From Gottfriedia solisilvae (GTDB taxonomy: Bacteria; Bacillota; Bacilli; Bacillales; Bacillaceae_G): a stretch of DNA of 64,000 nt. The translations under genes were made by a program, and so were the position numbers. Shown piece by piece: positions 47,342-60,076 of this stretch; positions within the stretch are counted from its first letter, which is position 1; each line of letters starts with the position of its first letter. The stretch lies in contig NZ_NETJ01000004.1 of assembly GCF_002128405.1 (NCBI RefSeq), forward strand, positions 577,771-641,770, read 5' to 3'. The notes beneath the pieces are model-generated. The model was not told where the DNA came from, made no database searches, and saw only the letters and a list, made by a program, of their open reading frames with translations.

Positions 47342-49228
47342 TTAGTTCGATATTCTTGCAATTTTTCCTTGTTCTAAATAAACAAGTAGAATTGAAATAT
47401 CTGCTGGGTTTACTCCGGATATACGTGATGCTTGCCCAACTGATAGTGGACGTACTTGTTCAAGTTTTTGTCTAGCTTCTGTTGCGAGACCATTAATTGC
47501 TTGATAATCAATATTTTCAGGGATTCTCTTTAAATCCATTTTTTTCATACGTTCTACTTGATTTAATGATTTTTCAATATAACCTTCATACTTAATTTGA
47601 ATTTCAACCTGTTCTTTTACATCTGGATGTAATTCCTTTTCAGAAGGAGAAAGGACGTGAATGTGTTCATAGTTCATTTCTGGTCGACGTAATAAATCTG
47701 CCGCTTTGATTCCATCTTTTAATTCACTACCGCCTACTTCTGCGATCAAACCTTGAACTTGCTCGGTTGGTCTTAACTGAGTTGTTTTTAAACGACTAAT
47801 TTCTTCTTCAATATGCGCTTTCTTTTGTTCGAAATCTGCAAATCTGTCATCAGAAATTAAGCCTAACTCATGACCTATTTTAGTTAATCTTAAATCAGCA
47901 TTATCATGGCGAAGTAATAGTCTGTATTCCGCTCTAGATGTAAGTAAACGATAAGGTTCATTCGTACCCTTCGTTACTAAATCATCGATTAGAACACCAA
48001 TATATGCTTCAGAACGATCTAAAATCAGTTCCTTTTTATTTAAAGAACGACAAGCTGCATTAATTCCTGCAATTAGTCCTTGGCCTGCAGCTTCCTCATA
48101 TCCTGAAGTACCATTAATTTGACCAGCTGTATAAAGATTTTTAATATGTTTAATTTCTAATGTTGGCCATAATTGAGTGGGTACAATCGCATCATACTCA
48201 ATTGCATATCCTGTTCTCATCATTTGAACATTTTCTAATCCTGCAATTGAACGAAGCATTTTCTCTTGTACATCCTCTGGTAAGCTTGTAGAAAGTCCTT
48301 GAACATATACTTCCTGAGTGTTTCTTCCTTCAGGTTCTAAGAAGATTTGATGTCTTGGTTTATCGTTAAAACGAACTACTTTATCTTCAATTGATGGACA
48401 GTAACGTGGTCCAGTTCCCTTAATCATACCAGAGTACATTGGTGAACGGTGAAGGTTATCATCAATAATTTGATGAGTGTTTTCACTTGTATATGTTAAC
48501 CAGCAAGGAATTTGATCTGTTTCAACTGCTTCCGTCTCATATGAAAATGCACGTGGAACGTCATCACCAGGTTGTATTTCAGTTTTAGAATAATCAATAC
48601 TATGGCTATTTACACGTGGAGGTGTCCCTGTTTTAAAACGCACAAGCTCAATACCTAATTCCTCTAAGTGCTCAGATAGCTTAATAGCTGGTTGCTGATT
48701 ATTAGGTCCACTAGAATATTTTAATTCACCAACTATGATTTCACCACGTAAAAAAGTACCAGTCGTAATAACAACTGTTTTTGATCGATAAATAGCACCT
48801 GTTTGCGTAATGACACCTGTGCATTCACCGTCTTCGATAATCAGTCTTTCAACTAATCCTTGTTTTAAAGTAAGGTTTTCAGTATCCTCAATCGTTTTTT
48901 TCAATTCGTGCTGATATGCGAATTTATCCGCTTGAGCACGTAATGCACGTACTGCAGGGCCTTTCCCTGTGTTTAACATTCTCATTTGGATATGAGTTTT
49001 ATCAATATTTCTACCCATTTCCCCACCAAGTGCATCAATTTCACGTACAACAATCCCTTTAGCAGGTCCACCTACTGAAGGGTTACACGGCATAAATGCT
49101 ACCATATCTAAATTAATCGTCAGCATTAATGTTTTTGCACCCATACGAGCAGCAGCAAGTCCTGCCTCACAACCAGCATGACCAGCGCCAATAACAATTA
49201 CATCATAATTGCCTGCTTCAAAACTCAT
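47342..49228 (-). CDS. mnmG: tRNA uridine-5-carboxymethylaminomethyl modification enzyme MnmG
   Basis: 628 residues, standard length. FAD-binding start [20 protein letters not shown], the [17 protein letters not shown] block, [11 protein letters not shown] with the conserved Cys, and the [20 protein letters not shown] motif. With MnmE it builds cmnm5U at the wobble position of tRNAs reading split-box codons. It is 19 bases after mnmE. Confidence 0.98.
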   Translation of the reverse strand: MSFEAGNYDVIVIGAGHAGCEAGLAAARMGAKTLMLTINLDMVAFMPCNPSVGGPAKGIVVREIDALGGEMGRNIDKTHIQMRMLNTGKGPAVRALRAQADKFAYQHELKKTIEDTENLTLKQGLVERLIIEDGECTGVITQTGAIYRSKTVVITTGTFLRGEIIVGELKYSSGPNNQQPAIKLSEHLEELGIELVRFKTGTPPRVNSHSIDYSKTEIQPGDDVPRAFSYETEAVETDQIPCWLTYTSENTHQIIDDNLHRSPMYSGMIKGTGPRYCPSIEDKVVRFNDKPRHQIFLEPEGRNTQEVYVQGLSTSLPEDVQEKMLRSIAGLENVQMMRTGYAIEYDAIVPTQLWPTLEIKHIKNLYTAGQINGTSGYEEAAGQGLIAGINAACRSLNKKELILDRSEAYIGVLIDDLVTKGTNEPYRLLTSRAEYRLLLRHDNADLRLTKIGHELGLISDDRFADFEQKKAHIEEEISRLKTTQLRPTEQVQGLIAEVGGSELKDGIKAADLLRRPEMNYEHIHVLSPSEKELHPDVKEQVEIQIKYEGYIEKSLNQVERMKKMDLKRIPENIDYQAINGLATEARQKLEQVRPLSVGQASRISGVNPADISILLVYLEQGKIARISN

Positions 49229-49247
49229 GTAACTTCCTCCTAACCCT

Positions 49248-50624
49248 TTATTTTCCTAAACAGAATTGAGAAAACAATTGGTTTATTAAACTTTCCTGTA
49301 CTGTATCTCCAATAATTTCGCCTAACAATTCCCACGCTCTTGTTAAGTCAATTTGAACTAAATCGATCGGCATTCCATTTCTCATTGCTTCAGTTGCATC
49401 ATTAATTGTCGATTCCGCTTGCTTTAATAATGCGATATGTCTAGCATTTGATAAATATGTTAAATCTTGCGACTCGATTTGCCCTTCAAAATATAAATCA
49501 GCAATCGCTTTCTCAAGATCTTCAATACCTTGTTCTTCTTTTAAAGATGTCGTTACAATTGTAGCATTACCAACTAATTGCTTCACTTCTTCAATATCAA
49601 GATTTTGTGGTAAATCTGTTTTATTTATGATGACAATTACATCTTTTCCGCTCATTTGATTATATAAAACACGATCCTCTTCAGTAAGTTGCTCATTATT
49701 ATTTAAAACAAACAATACTAGATCGGCCAAGTTTAATACTTTTTTCGAACGCTCTACCCCAATCGCTTCAACAACGTCCTTCGTTTCTCGAATACCAGCT
49801 GTATCAATTAAACGGAGAGGAACACCCTTAACATTTACATATTCCTCTATTACATCCCTTGTTGTACCAGGAATATCAGTAACAATCGCCTTACTTTCTT
49901 GCACAAGTGTGTTTAATAGAGAGGACTTACCAACATTCGGTCTACCGATAATGACCGTAGATAGTCCTTCACGTAAGATTTTACCTTGCTTTGATGTTTC
50001 AAGAAGTCTTTGAATTTCGTTTTGAACTGTTTTTGCTTTTTCAATTAGTACTGTATTCGTCATTTCTTCAACATCATCATATTCAGGATAATCAATATTC
50101 ACTTCAATATGAGCAAGAATTTCTAAGAGTGTTTGTCGTAGTCCGCTAACCATCTTAGATAATCGACCCTCGACTTGATTCATAGCAATTGCCATCGCTC
50201 GATCCGTTTTAGAACGAATTAAATCCATCACTGCTTCAGCCTGTGATAAATCAATACGTCCATTTAAAAATGCCCTTTTCGTAAATTCACCAGGTTCAGC
50301 TAGTCTGGCACCTGATGAAAGAACTAATTCTAGCACTTTATTAACAGAATAGATTCCGCCATGACAATTAATCTCTACTACATCCTCGCGTGTAAATGTT
50401 TTAGGAGCTCTTAATACTGAAACCATTACCTCTTCGACAATCGTTTCAGTACTAGGATCTACTAAATGGCCATAATGAATGGTATGAGAATCTACTATAT
50501 TTAAATCTTTTTCTTTAAACAGTTTATTAGCTATTTGAACAGCCTGATCACCACTTAATCGTACGATGGCAATTGCACCTTCGCCTTTTGGTGTTGATAT
50601 CGCTGTAATTGTATCAAATTCCAT
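49248..50624 (-). CDS. mnmE: tRNA modification GTPase MnmE
   Basis: 458 residues. An N-terminal folate-binding domain ([20 protein letters not shown]), a helical domain with an inserted G domain (G1 [17 protein letters not shown]3 [17 protein letters not shown]4 NKTD) and the C-terminal CLGK with the essential Cys. It partners MnmG. A dyad GCATGTTAT/ATAACATGT sits directly upstream of the GAGGTGAT ribosome site. Confidence 0.98.
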   Translation of the reverse strand: MEFDTITAISTPKGEGAIAIVRLSGDQAVQIANKLFKEKDLNIVDSHTIHYGHLVDPSTETIVEEVMVSVLRAPKTFTREDVVEINCHGGIYSVNKVLELVLSSGARLAEPGEFTKRAFLNGRIDLSQAEAVMDLIRSKTDRAMAIAMNQVEGRLSKMVSGLRQTLLEILAHIEVNIDYPEYDDVEEMTNTVLIEKAKTVQNEIQRLLETSKQGKILREGLSTVIIGRPNVGKSSLLNTLVQESKAIVTDIPGTTRDVIEEYVNVKGVPLRLIDTAGIRETKDVVEAIGVERSKKVLNLADLVLFVLNNNEQLTEEDRVLYNQMSGKDVIVIINKTDLPQNLDIEEVKQLVGNATIVTTSLKEEQGIEDLEKAIADLYFEGQIESQDLTYLSNARHIALLKQAESTINDATEAMRNGMPIDLVQIDLTRAWELLGEIIGDTVQESLINQLFSQFCLGK

Positions 50625-50642
50625 TAGAATATCACCTCTAGA

Positions 50643-50667
50643 GCATGTTATGTAATAGATAACATGT
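50643..50667 (-). promoter_or_regulatory. Hairpin in the mnmE 5' leader
   Basis: CATGTTAT (50644-50651) and ATAACATG (50659-50666) form a perfect eight-base inverted repeat with a seven-base loop, five to ten bases ahead of the ribosome binding site of mnmE. It could be a regulator site or an mRNA hairpin. Confidence 0.4.
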
Positions 50668-50774
50668 TACTTCTAAACCTATAGCATAGCATAAAGATTT
50701 TTATAATTGAATGTTTTTATATTATAACCCTACGAAAGTACAAGTAAACTTAAATGCCTAAAGAGTAAGCATCA

Positions 50775-50811
50775 AAAAAACCAACTAAGGTTAGCCCTTA
50801 ATTGGTTTTTT
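50775..50811 (-). terminator. Terminator overlapping the end of khpB
   Basis: AAAAAACCAACTAAGG pairs with CCTTAATTGGTTTTTT (one mismatch), with T residues following on the minus strand. The khpB stop codon (50793-50791) lies in the loop, so the final codons form one arm of the terminator. Confidence 0.82.
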
Positions 50812-51429
50812 GATATCAATAACTAATTGACGATATGGATCTTGACCTACTGACTTAGTAGAAATATTCGGCATGTCAGTTAGTATGTGATGTATTATTT
50901 TTCTTTCAAAAGAAGGCATTGGCTCTAACGAAACAGCCTTCCTTGTTTTTAAAACTGTCTGTGCAGCTTTTTTGGCTAATATTTCTAGTGATTCTTTACG
51001 CTTTAAACGATAATTCTCAGCATCAACTACAACATGAATTAATTGCTTTGAATGACGATTTACATAAGTTTGCACTAAAAACTGAAGTGCATTTAAAGTA
51101 TTACCTCTTTTCCCGATAATAAGAGCTACTTTATCACCTTTTATAGTAAATAAAAGAGATGGCTCTTTTTTATCTTGAAAATCGTAATCAATTTGGGCTG
51201 TTTCATCTAAACATGTAACGATATTCGAAATATAGTCAAAAGCTTTTTCTACTAAAGTTTTCTTTTTTACAACTAAAACTTTAGCTGGCTTTGAACCAAA
51301 TCCCAAAAATCCTTTTTTCCCATCTTCTAATACTTCAATTTCTACTTCTTCTTTTGTTGAACTAAGTTGCTGAAGTGCATTTTGAACTGCTTGTTCGATT
51401 GTTTGACCAGTAGCAGTTACTTCTCTCAC
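50791..51429 (-). CDS. khpB: RNA-binding protein KhpB (Jag/EloR)
   Basis: 212 residues with three domains: Jag-N (about 1-50, [18 protein letters not shown], then [14 protein letters not shown]), a KH domain (about 70-145, with [20 protein letters not shown]) and a C-terminal R3H domain ([20 protein letters not shown]). It binds RNA with KhpA and affects cell elongation. It overlaps spoIIIJ by four bases and is translationally coupled to it. Confidence 0.95.
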   Translation of the reverse strand: MREVTATGQTIEQAVQNALQQLSSTKEEVEIEVLEDGKKGFLGFGSKPAKVLVVKKKTLVEKAFDYISNIVTCLDETAQIDYDFQDKKEPSLLFTIKGDKVALIIGKRGNTLNALQFLVQTYVNRHSKQLIHVVVDAENYRLKRKESLEILAKKAAQTVLKTRKAVSLEPMPSFERKIIHHILTDMPNISTKSVGQDPYRQLVIDIKKPIKG

Positions 51430-52214
51430 TTACTAGCCCCTCCTACATTGTTTTTTTGATCTGGTGTATTACCAGTTCTATTTACAAGTAATGTTTGAAC
51501 GATCATAAATGTATTACCAACTACCCAATAAAGCGCTAATGCTGATGGTAAGTTAATTGCAAATACTAAGATCATGATTGGCATAACATAAAGCATGATT
51601 TTCATTTGTTGTGCCGCAGGACCAGCCATTGTAGTAGTATTCATTGATACTTTTTGTTGAATAAATGTAGTGATCCCAGCAATAATTGGTAAAGCATAGA
51701 TTGGATCCGGGTGACCTAATTGGAACCATAAGAAATCATGTGCTTTAATTTCCATTGTTCTCATAATTGCATGGTAGAAAGCAATTAAGATCGGCATTTG
51801 AATGAAAATTGGTAAACAACCAGATAGTGGGTTAACACCATGCTGTTGATATAATTTCATTGTTTCTTCATTTAATTTTTGAACTGTTTTTTGATCTTTA
51901 GAAGAATATTTTTCTCTAAGTTTTAACATTTCAGGTTGAATTGCTTGCATTGCTTTCGTACTTCTAATTTGTTTGATCATTAATGGTAATAATGCTAAAC
52001 GAATTAAAATTGTTACGATAATAATTGCCATACCGTAGCTGCCACCGAAAATATTAGCTACCGTTGTAATTAGCCAAGATAATGGATAAACGAAATATTG
52101 ATTCCATATCCCAGTACTTTCAGGCGTGATTGCTTGGTTTGTTTGTGAACATCCAGCTAACACTACTACTAAGAAAAGAATTGCAACTAGCATTTGATAC
52201 TTCTTAGTCTTCAA
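51426..52214 (-). CDS. spoIIIJ: Membrane insertase YidC1/SpoIIIJ
   Basis: 262 residues, a lipoprotein: signal [20 protein letters not shown] with lipobox LAGC (Cys22). Five transmembrane segments of the Oxa1/YidC type follow; the conserved Arg of the hydrophilic groove is in [19 protein letters not shown]. It inserts membrane proteins with or without SecYEG and is needed for SigG activation during sporulation. Downstream of rnpA, upstream of khpB, the usual order. Confidence 0.95.
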   Translation of the reverse strand: MKTKKYQMLVAILFLVVVLAGCSQTNQAITPESTGIWNQYFVYPLSWLITTVANIFGGSYGMAIIIVTILIRLALLPLMIKQIRSTKAMQAIQPEMLKLREKYSSKDQKTVQKLNEETMKLYQQHGVNPLSGCLPIFIQMPILIAFYHAIMRTMEIKAHDFLWFQLGHPDPIYALPIIAGITTFIQQKVSMNTTTMAGPAAQQMKIMLYVMPIMILVFAINLPSALALYWVVGNTFMIVQTLLVNRTGNTPDQKNNVGGASK

Positions 52215-52253
52215 ACTAGTTCCTCCTTTAAGTTGTTACAATTAAATATGTAA

Positions 52254-52634
52254 TTACTTAATTTGTTTTTTATCTGTTTTATGTTTTGAATCACGAATTT
52301 TCAGCGCTTCTGCCCTTTTTAATACGTGAATTAAACTTTTTTTAAATTCATTAAAAGGTAGTTCAGTACATGGTTTTCTTGCGATCACTACATAATCCAT
52401 TTCTATTTGAAGATCATCGCTAAGTTCATGAAGAGCTTGTCTAATATAGCGCTTAATATGATTTCTTACTACAGCATTACCTAACTTCTTACTTACAGAT
52501 AATCCGATTCGATATTGCTGTTGATCTTCTTTCCTTAATGTATAGATTACGAATTGTCGGTTCGCAGTAGATGTACCTTCTCGAAAAACGCGACTAAAAT
52601 CTTCGTTCTTTTTTATTCTGTTTTTCTTGTTCAT
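52254..52634 (-). CDS. rnpA: Ribonuclease P protein component
   Basis: 126 residues, slightly longer than typical (about 116-119) through a Lys-rich tail. The RNR motif is intact in [20 protein letters not shown]. The N-terminus ([18 protein letters not shown]) contacts the pre-tRNA leader. It supports RNase P RNA in 5' tRNA maturation. ATG is at 52634; a rpmH-side terminator or attenuator lies just upstream. Confidence 0.96.
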   Translation of the reverse strand: MNKKNRIKKNEDFSRVFREGTSTANRQFVIYTLRKEDQQQYRIGLSVSKKLGNAVVRNHIKRYIRQALHELSDDLQIEMDYVVIARKPCTELPFNEFKKSLIHVLKRAEALKIRDSKHKTDKKQIK

Positions 52635-52693
52635 GTTTTACTGACACCTCTAAAGATTCCTTCAATTATCATACCAATATTTTCATAAAAAAT

Positions 52694-52744
52694 GAGGCCT
52701 TTTTTACTTACAAAATGTGACATTTAAAGCAAAAAAAGGCCTTC
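52694..52744 (-). terminator. Terminator/attenuator between rpmH and rnpA
   Basis: GAGGCCTTTTTT and AAAAAAAGGCCTTC form a long stem; on the minus strand it ends in GGCCTCATTTTTT. It would limit read-through from rpmH to rnpA. A small stem CCACTG/CAGTGG lies at 52761-52776, next to the rpmH stop codon. Confidence 0.75.
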
Positions 52745-52777
52745 TAATTAGCGAAAAAGACCACTGTTGACAGTGGC

Positions 52778-52912
52778 CTACGCAGATAATACTTTTCTAC
52801 CTTTACGACGACGAGCAGCTAGAACTTTACGTCCATTGGCAGTGCTCATACGGCTACGGAAACCATGTACTTTACTGCGTTTACGCTTGTTTGGTTGAAA
52901 TGTTCTTTTCAT
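52778..52912 (-). CDS. rpmH: 50S ribosomal protein L34 (bL34)
   Basis: A 44-residue protein, standard length. It begins [20 protein letters not shown] and ends [11 protein letters not shown], the highly conserved L34 sequence. The reading frame runs from ATG at 52912 to TAG at 52778. It follows a GGGAGGTGTCAT ribosome site. It is the first gene of the minus-strand replichore adjacent to oriC. Confidence 0.98.
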   Translation of the reverse strand: MKRTFQPNKRKRSKVHGFRSRMSTANGRKVLAARRRKGRKVLSA

Positions 52913-53339
52913 TATATGACACCTCCCTGAGGAATTACTGTAATAGACAGTCCTATAAATTATAAAGAATAAATGGTCAATATGTCAATGTAAGATATTA
53001 AATCATCTTTATTTTTTACAATTATATATAGAAGAATGACTGATCCCATACGTTTTCATGTTTAAAAATTTTCTTTCTTTATTTAAGTACTTTAAAAAGT
53101 TTGTCGTTTCTGTTTTAGGAGGACTAACTTTTTATCTCCAATTAACTTCTTCATTAATGATCTAGTAACAGATTACTTGATAAAAAAACTTTTACTTATA
53201 TCTTTTCCCCTCCGCTCATTTATAAACAAAATAATCATCTAAAAACGAGGGTGTCGAAAGATTTTTTTCCCCTAAATTTATATGTATAAAAAAATAGCCA
53301 AAAATGAATTACTTCACCTTTTCATAAAATTGTTAAATA
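52913..53339. other. AT-rich spacer between rpmH and the DnaA boxes
   Basis: It must contain the rpmH promoter. A Spo0A-box-like TGTCGAAA lies at 53252-53259. No gene or repeat is supported. Confidence 0.4.
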
Positions 53340-53342
53340 CGC

Positions 53343-53720
53343 TGTGGATAAGATTTATCAACAAAATTTTTACTCACAACACTTATTGACAAGTTTTGCA
53401 CAACTTACTTTTCTGTGGACAATTTTCCTAAACAAGTGGATTAGCATGTGGATAACATGAACTACTCATTGAAATACCTAAAGTTTTTTGATATCATTAA
53501 TTTGTTTTCCTCTTATGGACAAGTCAATTTTAATATTTAATTGTCCACAGCTGTTAATAACTTGTGGACAGGTTTTACACTTATGCTTATTTAAAGTTAT
53601 CCACATAGGTGAATACTGTCAAATAAAGTGGAATTTTGCAGATAATTGATTTAAGGCATATACAACGAAATGTATAAAAATTACAGATTGAATATAGTGC
53701 TTGTACAAAACTTATACACT
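53343..53720. other. Replication origin, upstream part (oriC1/incAB-like)
   Basis: Exact DnaA boxes: TGTGGATAA at 53343-53351 and 53447-53455, TTATCCACA at 53597-53605. Single-mismatch boxes: 53355-53363 (TTATCAACA), 53414-53422 (TGTGGACAA), 53541-53549 (TTGTCCACA) and 53712-53720 (TTATACACT). The last overlaps a possible dnaA -10 element, with TTGAAT at 53688-53693 as -35 (18-base spacing), fitting autorepression of dnaA. Confidence 0.93.
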
Positions 53721-53743
53721 GTCTTATAAGGAGGGATTATTCT

Positions 53744-55090
53744 TTGGAGAATATAGGGGATCTTTGGTCCAGGGTTCTATCAGAAATAGAGAAAAAGATA
53801 AGCAAGCCAAGCTTCGAAACATGGCTCAAATCAACAAAAGCATTCTCATTAAAAAACGATACTTTAACCATTATTGCGCCTAATGAGTTTGCACGTGATT
53901 GGCTAGAATCAAAGTATTCTTCTTTAATCATGGATACAGTTTTAGAAATTACTGGAGCAGAATTAGAAATTAAGTTCATCCTTCCTCAAAACCATATTGA
54001 AGAAATAGAAATGAATATTCCTGCTGTTAAAGAAAAGGTTAAATATGATGAGCCAGTTGAATTCGGACAAAGTATGTTAAATCCAAAATATACTTTTGAT
54101 ACGTTCGTAATCGGATCTGGAAATCGTTTTGCTCACGCGGCTTCATTAGCAGTTGCTGAAGCGCCAGCAAAAGCATATAACCCTTTATTTATTTATGGGG
54201 GTGTAGGATTAGGTAAAACCCACTTAATGCATGCGATTGGACACTATGTACTTGAACATAATCCAAATGCAAAGGTAGTTTATCTATCTTCCGAAAAATT
54301 TACGAATGAATTTATTAACTCAATTCGTGATAACAAAGCAATTGAATTTAGAAATAAATACCGCAATGTAGATGTACTACTTATTGATGATATTCAATTT
54401 TTAGCGGGAAAAGAACAAACACAAGAAGAATTTTTCCATACTTTTAATACTCTACATGAAGAAAGTAAGCAAATTGTCATTTCAAGTGACCGACCACCTA
54501 AAGAAATTCCTACACTAGAAGATCGTCTTCGCTCACGATTTGAATGGGGCTTAATTACAGATATTACACCGCCTGACCTAGAGACAAGGATCGCCATTTT
54601 ACGCAAAAAGGCGAAAGCAGAGGGCTTAGATATTCCAAATGAAGTCATGTTATATATTGCAAATCAAATTGATACGAATATACGAGAATTAGAAGGTGCT
54701 CTAATACGTGTTGTAGCTTATTCTTCATTAATCAATAAAGATATTAATGCTAGTGTTGCTGCTGAGGCATTAAAGAATTTAATTACGGCTTCAAGACCGA
54801 AAACTTTATCAATTCTTGATATTCAACGTACTGTGGGTGAGTTTTTTAATATTAAATTAGAAGACTTTAAAGCTAAGAAGCGTACTAAATCAGTGGCCTT
54901 TCCTAGGCAGGTAGCAATGTATCTTTCGAGGGAGCTTACAGACCATTCTTTACCTAAAATAGGAGAAGAGTTTGGTGGTAGAGATCATACAACAGTTATT
55001 CATGCACATGAAAAGATATCAAAATTGGTTGAAACTGACTCACAACTTCAATCTCAAATTAAAGAGATCAATGAAAAATTAAATCAGTAG
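53744..55090 (+). CDS. dnaA: Chromosomal replication initiator DnaA
   Basis: 448 residues. Domain I (about 1-80), a short linker, AAA+ domain III with Walker [15 protein letters not shown] (152-159) and Walker [17 protein letters not shown], and domain IV ending in the DnaA-box-reading helix-turn-helix [15 protein letters not shown]. Translation starts with TTG at 53744 behind TAAGGAGGGATTATTC. It lies between the two halves of the origin and is autoregulated through the boxes overlapping its promoter. Confidence 0.98.
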   Translation: MENIGDLWSRVLSEIEKKISKPSFETWLKSTKAFSLKNDTLTIIAPNEFARDWLESKYSSLIMDTVLEITGAELEIKFILPQNHIEEIEMNIPAVKEKVKYDEPVEFGQSMLNPKYTFDTFVIGSGNRFAHAASLAVAEAPAKAYNPLFIYGGVGLGKTHLMHAIGHYVLEHNPNAKVVYLSSEKFTNEFINSIRDNKAIEFRNKYRNVDVLLIDDIQFLAGKEQTQEEFFHTFNTLHEESKQIVISSDRPPKEIPTLEDRLRSRFEWGLITDITPPDLETRIAILRKKAKAEGLDIPNEVMLYIANQIDTNIRELEGALIRVVAYSSLINKDINASVAAEALKNLITASRPKTLSILDIQRTVGEFFNIKLEDFKAKKRTKSVAFPRQVAMYLSRELTDHSLPKIGEEFGGRDHTTVIHAHEKISKLVETDSQLQSQIKEINEKLNQ

Positions 55091-55101
55091 ATACTTAAAA
55101 C

Positions 55102-55225
55102 TGTGCATAACTTTCTAGTTTTTTTACACAGTCTATCCACATGTTGATAGACTTATTTTTCTTTACTAAATTAGGGTTATCCACAAATTAACAGGCCCTA
55201 CTACTATTACTATATTATTTTATAA
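55102..55225. other. Replication origin, downstream part (oriC2) with DnaA-trio-like DUE
   Basis: DnaA boxes: TGTGCATAA 55102-55110 and TTATCCACA 55177-55185 (exact to TTATNCACA), plus CTATCCACA 55133-55141 and TTTTACACA 55122-55130 (one mismatch). After the last box come a short GC stretch (AGGCCC) and then CTACTACTATTACTATATTA, a series of three-base steps like the DnaA-trio element of B. subtilis, and a fully AT tract. This is where the duplex should open. Confidence 0.9.
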
Positions 55226-55246
55226 AATATATAAGGAGTACAAAAA

Positions 55247-56392
55247 ATGAAATTTACAGTACAAAAAGATCATCTTGTTAAAGCTGTACAAGATGTAATG
55301 AGAGCTGTTTCATCTAGAACAACAATTCCAATTTTAACTGGTATAAAATTAGTTGTTACAAACGAAGGTTTAACTTTAACTGGTAGTGATTCAGATATTT
55401 CTATTGAATCTTATTTACCAACTATTGTAGATGATCAACAATTAGTAGATGTAAAACAACCAGGGAGTATCGTACTTAATGCTAGATACTTTAGTGACAT
55501 TGTAAAAAAGTTACCTGCTGACTTTGTAGAATTAGAATCAGATAGTCATTATGTAACAACAATAAGAGCTGGAAAAACAGAATTTAGTTTAAATGGCTTT
55601 GATGCAGAAGAGTATCCATTACTTCCTCAAATTGAAGAACATGAAACAATTTCTATTTCTGCTGATCTACTTAAATTTATGATCCGTCAAACTGTGTTCG
55701 CGGTATCTACATCCGAAACACGACCAATTTTAACGGGTGTAAATTGGAAAATAGAAAATGGTGAACTGACTTGTATTGCTACTGACAGTCACCGCTTAGC
55801 TTTAAGACAAGCTAAAATTGACAATAATGCATTAACAAATGAGTTTAAAGCAAGTGTCGTAATCCCAGGCAAAAGCTTAAATGAATTAAGTAAAATTCTT
55901 GATGATAACAATGAAAAAGTTGATATCGTATTAACAGAACACCAAGCACTATTTAAAACAAAGCATATTTTATTCTTTACTCGATTACTTGAAGGAAATT
56001 ATCCTGATACTTCAAAATTGATTCCAAGTGAAAGCAAAACAGAACTAACTGTAATGACAAAAGAGTTTTTACAAGCGATTGATCGTGCTTCTCTACTTGC
56101 AAGAGAAGGTAGAAACAATGTTGTCCACTTAGAAACAAAAGGTAATACACTTGTAAATATTTCTTCTTATTCTCCGGAAATCGGTAAAGTAGTAGATGAG
56201 ATTGCTTGTGAAGATATAAAAGGTGAAGAGTTAAAAATATCATTTAGTGCGAAATATGTAATGGATGCATTAAAGGCTATCGAAAGTCCTGAAATCTATA
56301 TTCAGTTTACAGGAGCGATGAGACCATTTTTAATCCGTACAGTTAATGATTCAAGAACATTGCAATTAATTTTACCTGTTCGCACATACTAG
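55247..56392 (+). CDS. dnaN: DNA polymerase III beta sliding clamp
   Basis: 381 residues, close to B. subtilis DnaN (378). Three repeated clamp domains; FTVQKDHLVKAVQDVMRAVS opens the first and the C-terminal strand FLIRTVNDSRTLQLILPVRT closes the third. It tethers polymerases, MutS/L and other partners to DNA. ATG follows AAGGAGTACAAAAA, immediately after the unwinding element. Confidence 0.98.
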   Translation: MKFTVQKDHLVKAVQDVMRAVSSRTTIPILTGIKLVVTNEGLTLTGSDSDISIESYLPTIVDDQQLVDVKQPGSIVLNARYFSDIVKKLPADFVELESDSHYVTTIRAGKTEFSLNGFDAEEYPLLPQIEEHETISISADLLKFMIRQTVFAVSTSETRPILTGVNWKIENGELTCIATDSHRLALRQAKIDNNALTNEFKASVVIPGKSLNELSKILDDNNEKVDIVLTEHQALFKTKHILFFTRLLEGNYPDTSKLIPSESKTELTVMTKEFLQAIDRASLLAREGRNNVVHLETKGNTLVNISSYSPEIGKVVDEIACEDIKGEELKISFSAKYVMDALKAIESPEIYIQFTGAMRPFLIRTVNDSRTLQLILPVRTY

Positions 56393-56412
56393 TTAGTAAA
56401 TTCTACCTAAAA

Positions 56413-56529
56413 GGGGCTGACCTACAGAATGTACTAGCAACCTCCACTGTTTTGTAGAATAATTTATATTTTTTCTACTAAAGGTCTTTTGGAGAGTGCA
56501 AAGTACAAGTGGATCAGTCTTTTTTTACT
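56413..56529 (+). promoter_or_regulatory. Structured region ending in a T run between dnaN and rlbA
   Basis: GGCTGA (56415-56420) pairs with TCAGTC before seven T residues, and GTACT with AGTAC inside it. Between these is a second hairpin around GTAGAA/TTTCTAC. The whole is about 115 bases, larger than a plain terminator, so it could be a terminator with side stems or a leader RNA. Confidence 0.5.
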
Positions 56530-56615
56530 GTTACAATAGAAAATATGGGATTCCTATTTTTTTTCTGTTAGAAGTTTAGTACAATTAAGAAATGGATATT
56601 TGAGGGTGATGAAAA

Positions 56616-56834
56616 ATGAAAAATGAAAAAGTTAAAATAAATACAGAATATATTACACTTGGGCAGTTTTTAAAATTAGCGGGTGTAATCGATACAGGCG
56701 GAATGGCAAAGTGGTTTTTATCTGAACACGAGATTTTTGTAAATAATGAGCCTGAAAATAGAAGAGGTAAAAAATTAGTTGTAAATGACACTATTTCTAT
56801 TACAGGAATTGGTACGTATATTATTACTTCATAA
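56616..56834 (+). CDS. rlbA: S4-domain RNA-binding protein RlbA (YaaA)
   Basis: 72 residues with an S4-like fold: [33 protein letters not shown]. The size and position between dnaN and recF are conserved in Bacillota. It is thought to act in ribosome assembly. ATG is preceded by GAGGGTGATGAAAA. It is 17 bases upstream of recF. Confidence 0.93.
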   Translation: MKNEKVKINTEYITLGQFLKLAGVIDTGGMAKWFLSEHEIFVNNEPENRRGKKLVVNDTISITGIGTYIITS

Positions 56835-56851
56835 GTTCTGGGGGAATCCCA

Positions 56852-57973
56852 TTGTATATTAAAGATTTACAATTAAAACATTTTCGTAATTACGAACAAC
56901 TTCAATTAAATTTTCAAAATAACGTGAATGTTATTATTGGAGAAAATGCACAAGGTAAAACAAATTTAATGGAATCTATCTATGTGCTAGCTTTAACAAA
57001 GTCACATCGTACGAGCAACGACAAAGAAATGATACGTTGGGATGAAGAGTATGGTACAATAAAAGGTACGTTACAAAAGAAAAATCAACATGTATCACTA
57101 CAACTAATCCTCTCAAAGAAAGGTAAGAAAGCGAAGCTAAACCATCTTGAACAGATGAAGTTAAGTCAATATATAGGCGTAATGAATGTCGTTATGTTCG
57201 CACCAGAGGATTTACACTTAGTAAAAGGTAGTCCACAAGTGCGTCGTAAATTTCTTGATATGGAATTAGGACAAGTATCGCCAGTTTACCTTCATGAATT
57301 AAGTCAATATCAAAGAATCCTCCAACAACGAAATTCACTACTTAGAACCTTACAAACGAGTCGGGATCGAAATTATTTAATGCTTGAAGTACTTACTGCT
57401 CAGTTAGTAAAACATGCAGTGAAAATAGTTGAAAAGCGAATTTCGTTTATCAAATTATTACAAGATTGGGCATCGCCAATTCATAGTCAGATTTCTAGAG
57501 AGACTGAAAAACTAGAAATTATATATAAACCAAGCATTAATGTATCAGATTTAACAGATTTGACGAAAATGGAAGAAGAGTACATAAAACAATTTGAAGC
57601 TGAAAAAGAGCGTGAAGTATCTAGAGGTACTACACTACTTGGTCCACATCGAGATGATTTAGTTTTTATGGTTAACGACAAAAATGTTCAGACTTTTGGG
57701 TCACAAGGACAACAGCGGACGACTGCTCTTTCATTAAAGCTAGCGGAGATTGAACTAATCAAAGAGGAAGTAGGCGAATATCCTATCCTTTTACTTGATG
57801 ATGTTCTTTCAGAATTAGACGATTATCGTCAAACTCATTTATTAAATGCTATTCAAAATAAAGTGCAAACTTTTGTAACTACTACAAGTGTCGACGGCAT
57901 TCAACACGAAACAATAAAGCAAGCGAACATTATAAATGTTTCACATGGAACAATTATTAGTAATGTTGATTAA
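56852..57973 (+). CDS. recF: DNA replication and repair protein RecF
   Basis: 373 residues, like B. subtilis RecF (370). SMC-like ATPase: Walker [21 protein letters not shown], signature [20 protein letters not shown] and Walker [18 protein letters not shown]. It loads RecA at gaps with RecO and RecR. The start is TTG at 56852 behind CTGGGGGAATCCCA. In B. subtilis remB follows recF; here only about 110 bases separate recF from gyrB. Confidence 0.97.
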   Translation: MYIKDLQLKHFRNYEQLQLNFQNNVNVIIGENAQGKTNLMESIYVLALTKSHRTSNDKEMIRWDEEYGTIKGTLQKKNQHVSLQLILSKKGKKAKLNHLEQMKLSQYIGVMNVVMFAPEDLHLVKGSPQVRRKFLDMELGQVSPVYLHELSQYQRILQQRNSLLRTLQTSRDRNYLMLEVLTAQLVKHAVKIVEKRISFIKLLQDWASPIHSQISRETEKLEIIYKPSINVSDLTDLTKMEEEYIKQFEAEKEREVSRGTTLLGPHRDDLVFMVNDKNVQTFGSQGQQRTTALSLKLAEIELIKEEVGEYPILLLDDVLSELDDYRQTHLLNAIQNKVQTFVTTTSVDGIQHETIKQANIINVSHGTIISNVD

Positions 57974-58076
57974 GTAAATTTTACGACATTTTTTATTTAG
58001 AAATTTCTACTACGCCGCCTAAAAAGCATAGCTGAAATTTGTTAGTTCTTTTATGTAAAATAAGAAAAGTAGGTGA

Positions 58077-60008
<1,932 letters not shown>

Positions 60009-60076
60009 TAAGTAAATATGAAGGGGCTATTATGCTCCTTTTCCTACATAGAAACGTAAAATAAAGGGAGGTGCCG

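Noticed and set aside
57939..57954. A parS-like sequence TGTTTCACATGGAACA near the end of recF
   Set aside because: It has two differences from the palindrome, at positions that break the dyad, while three perfect sites are present elsewhere.
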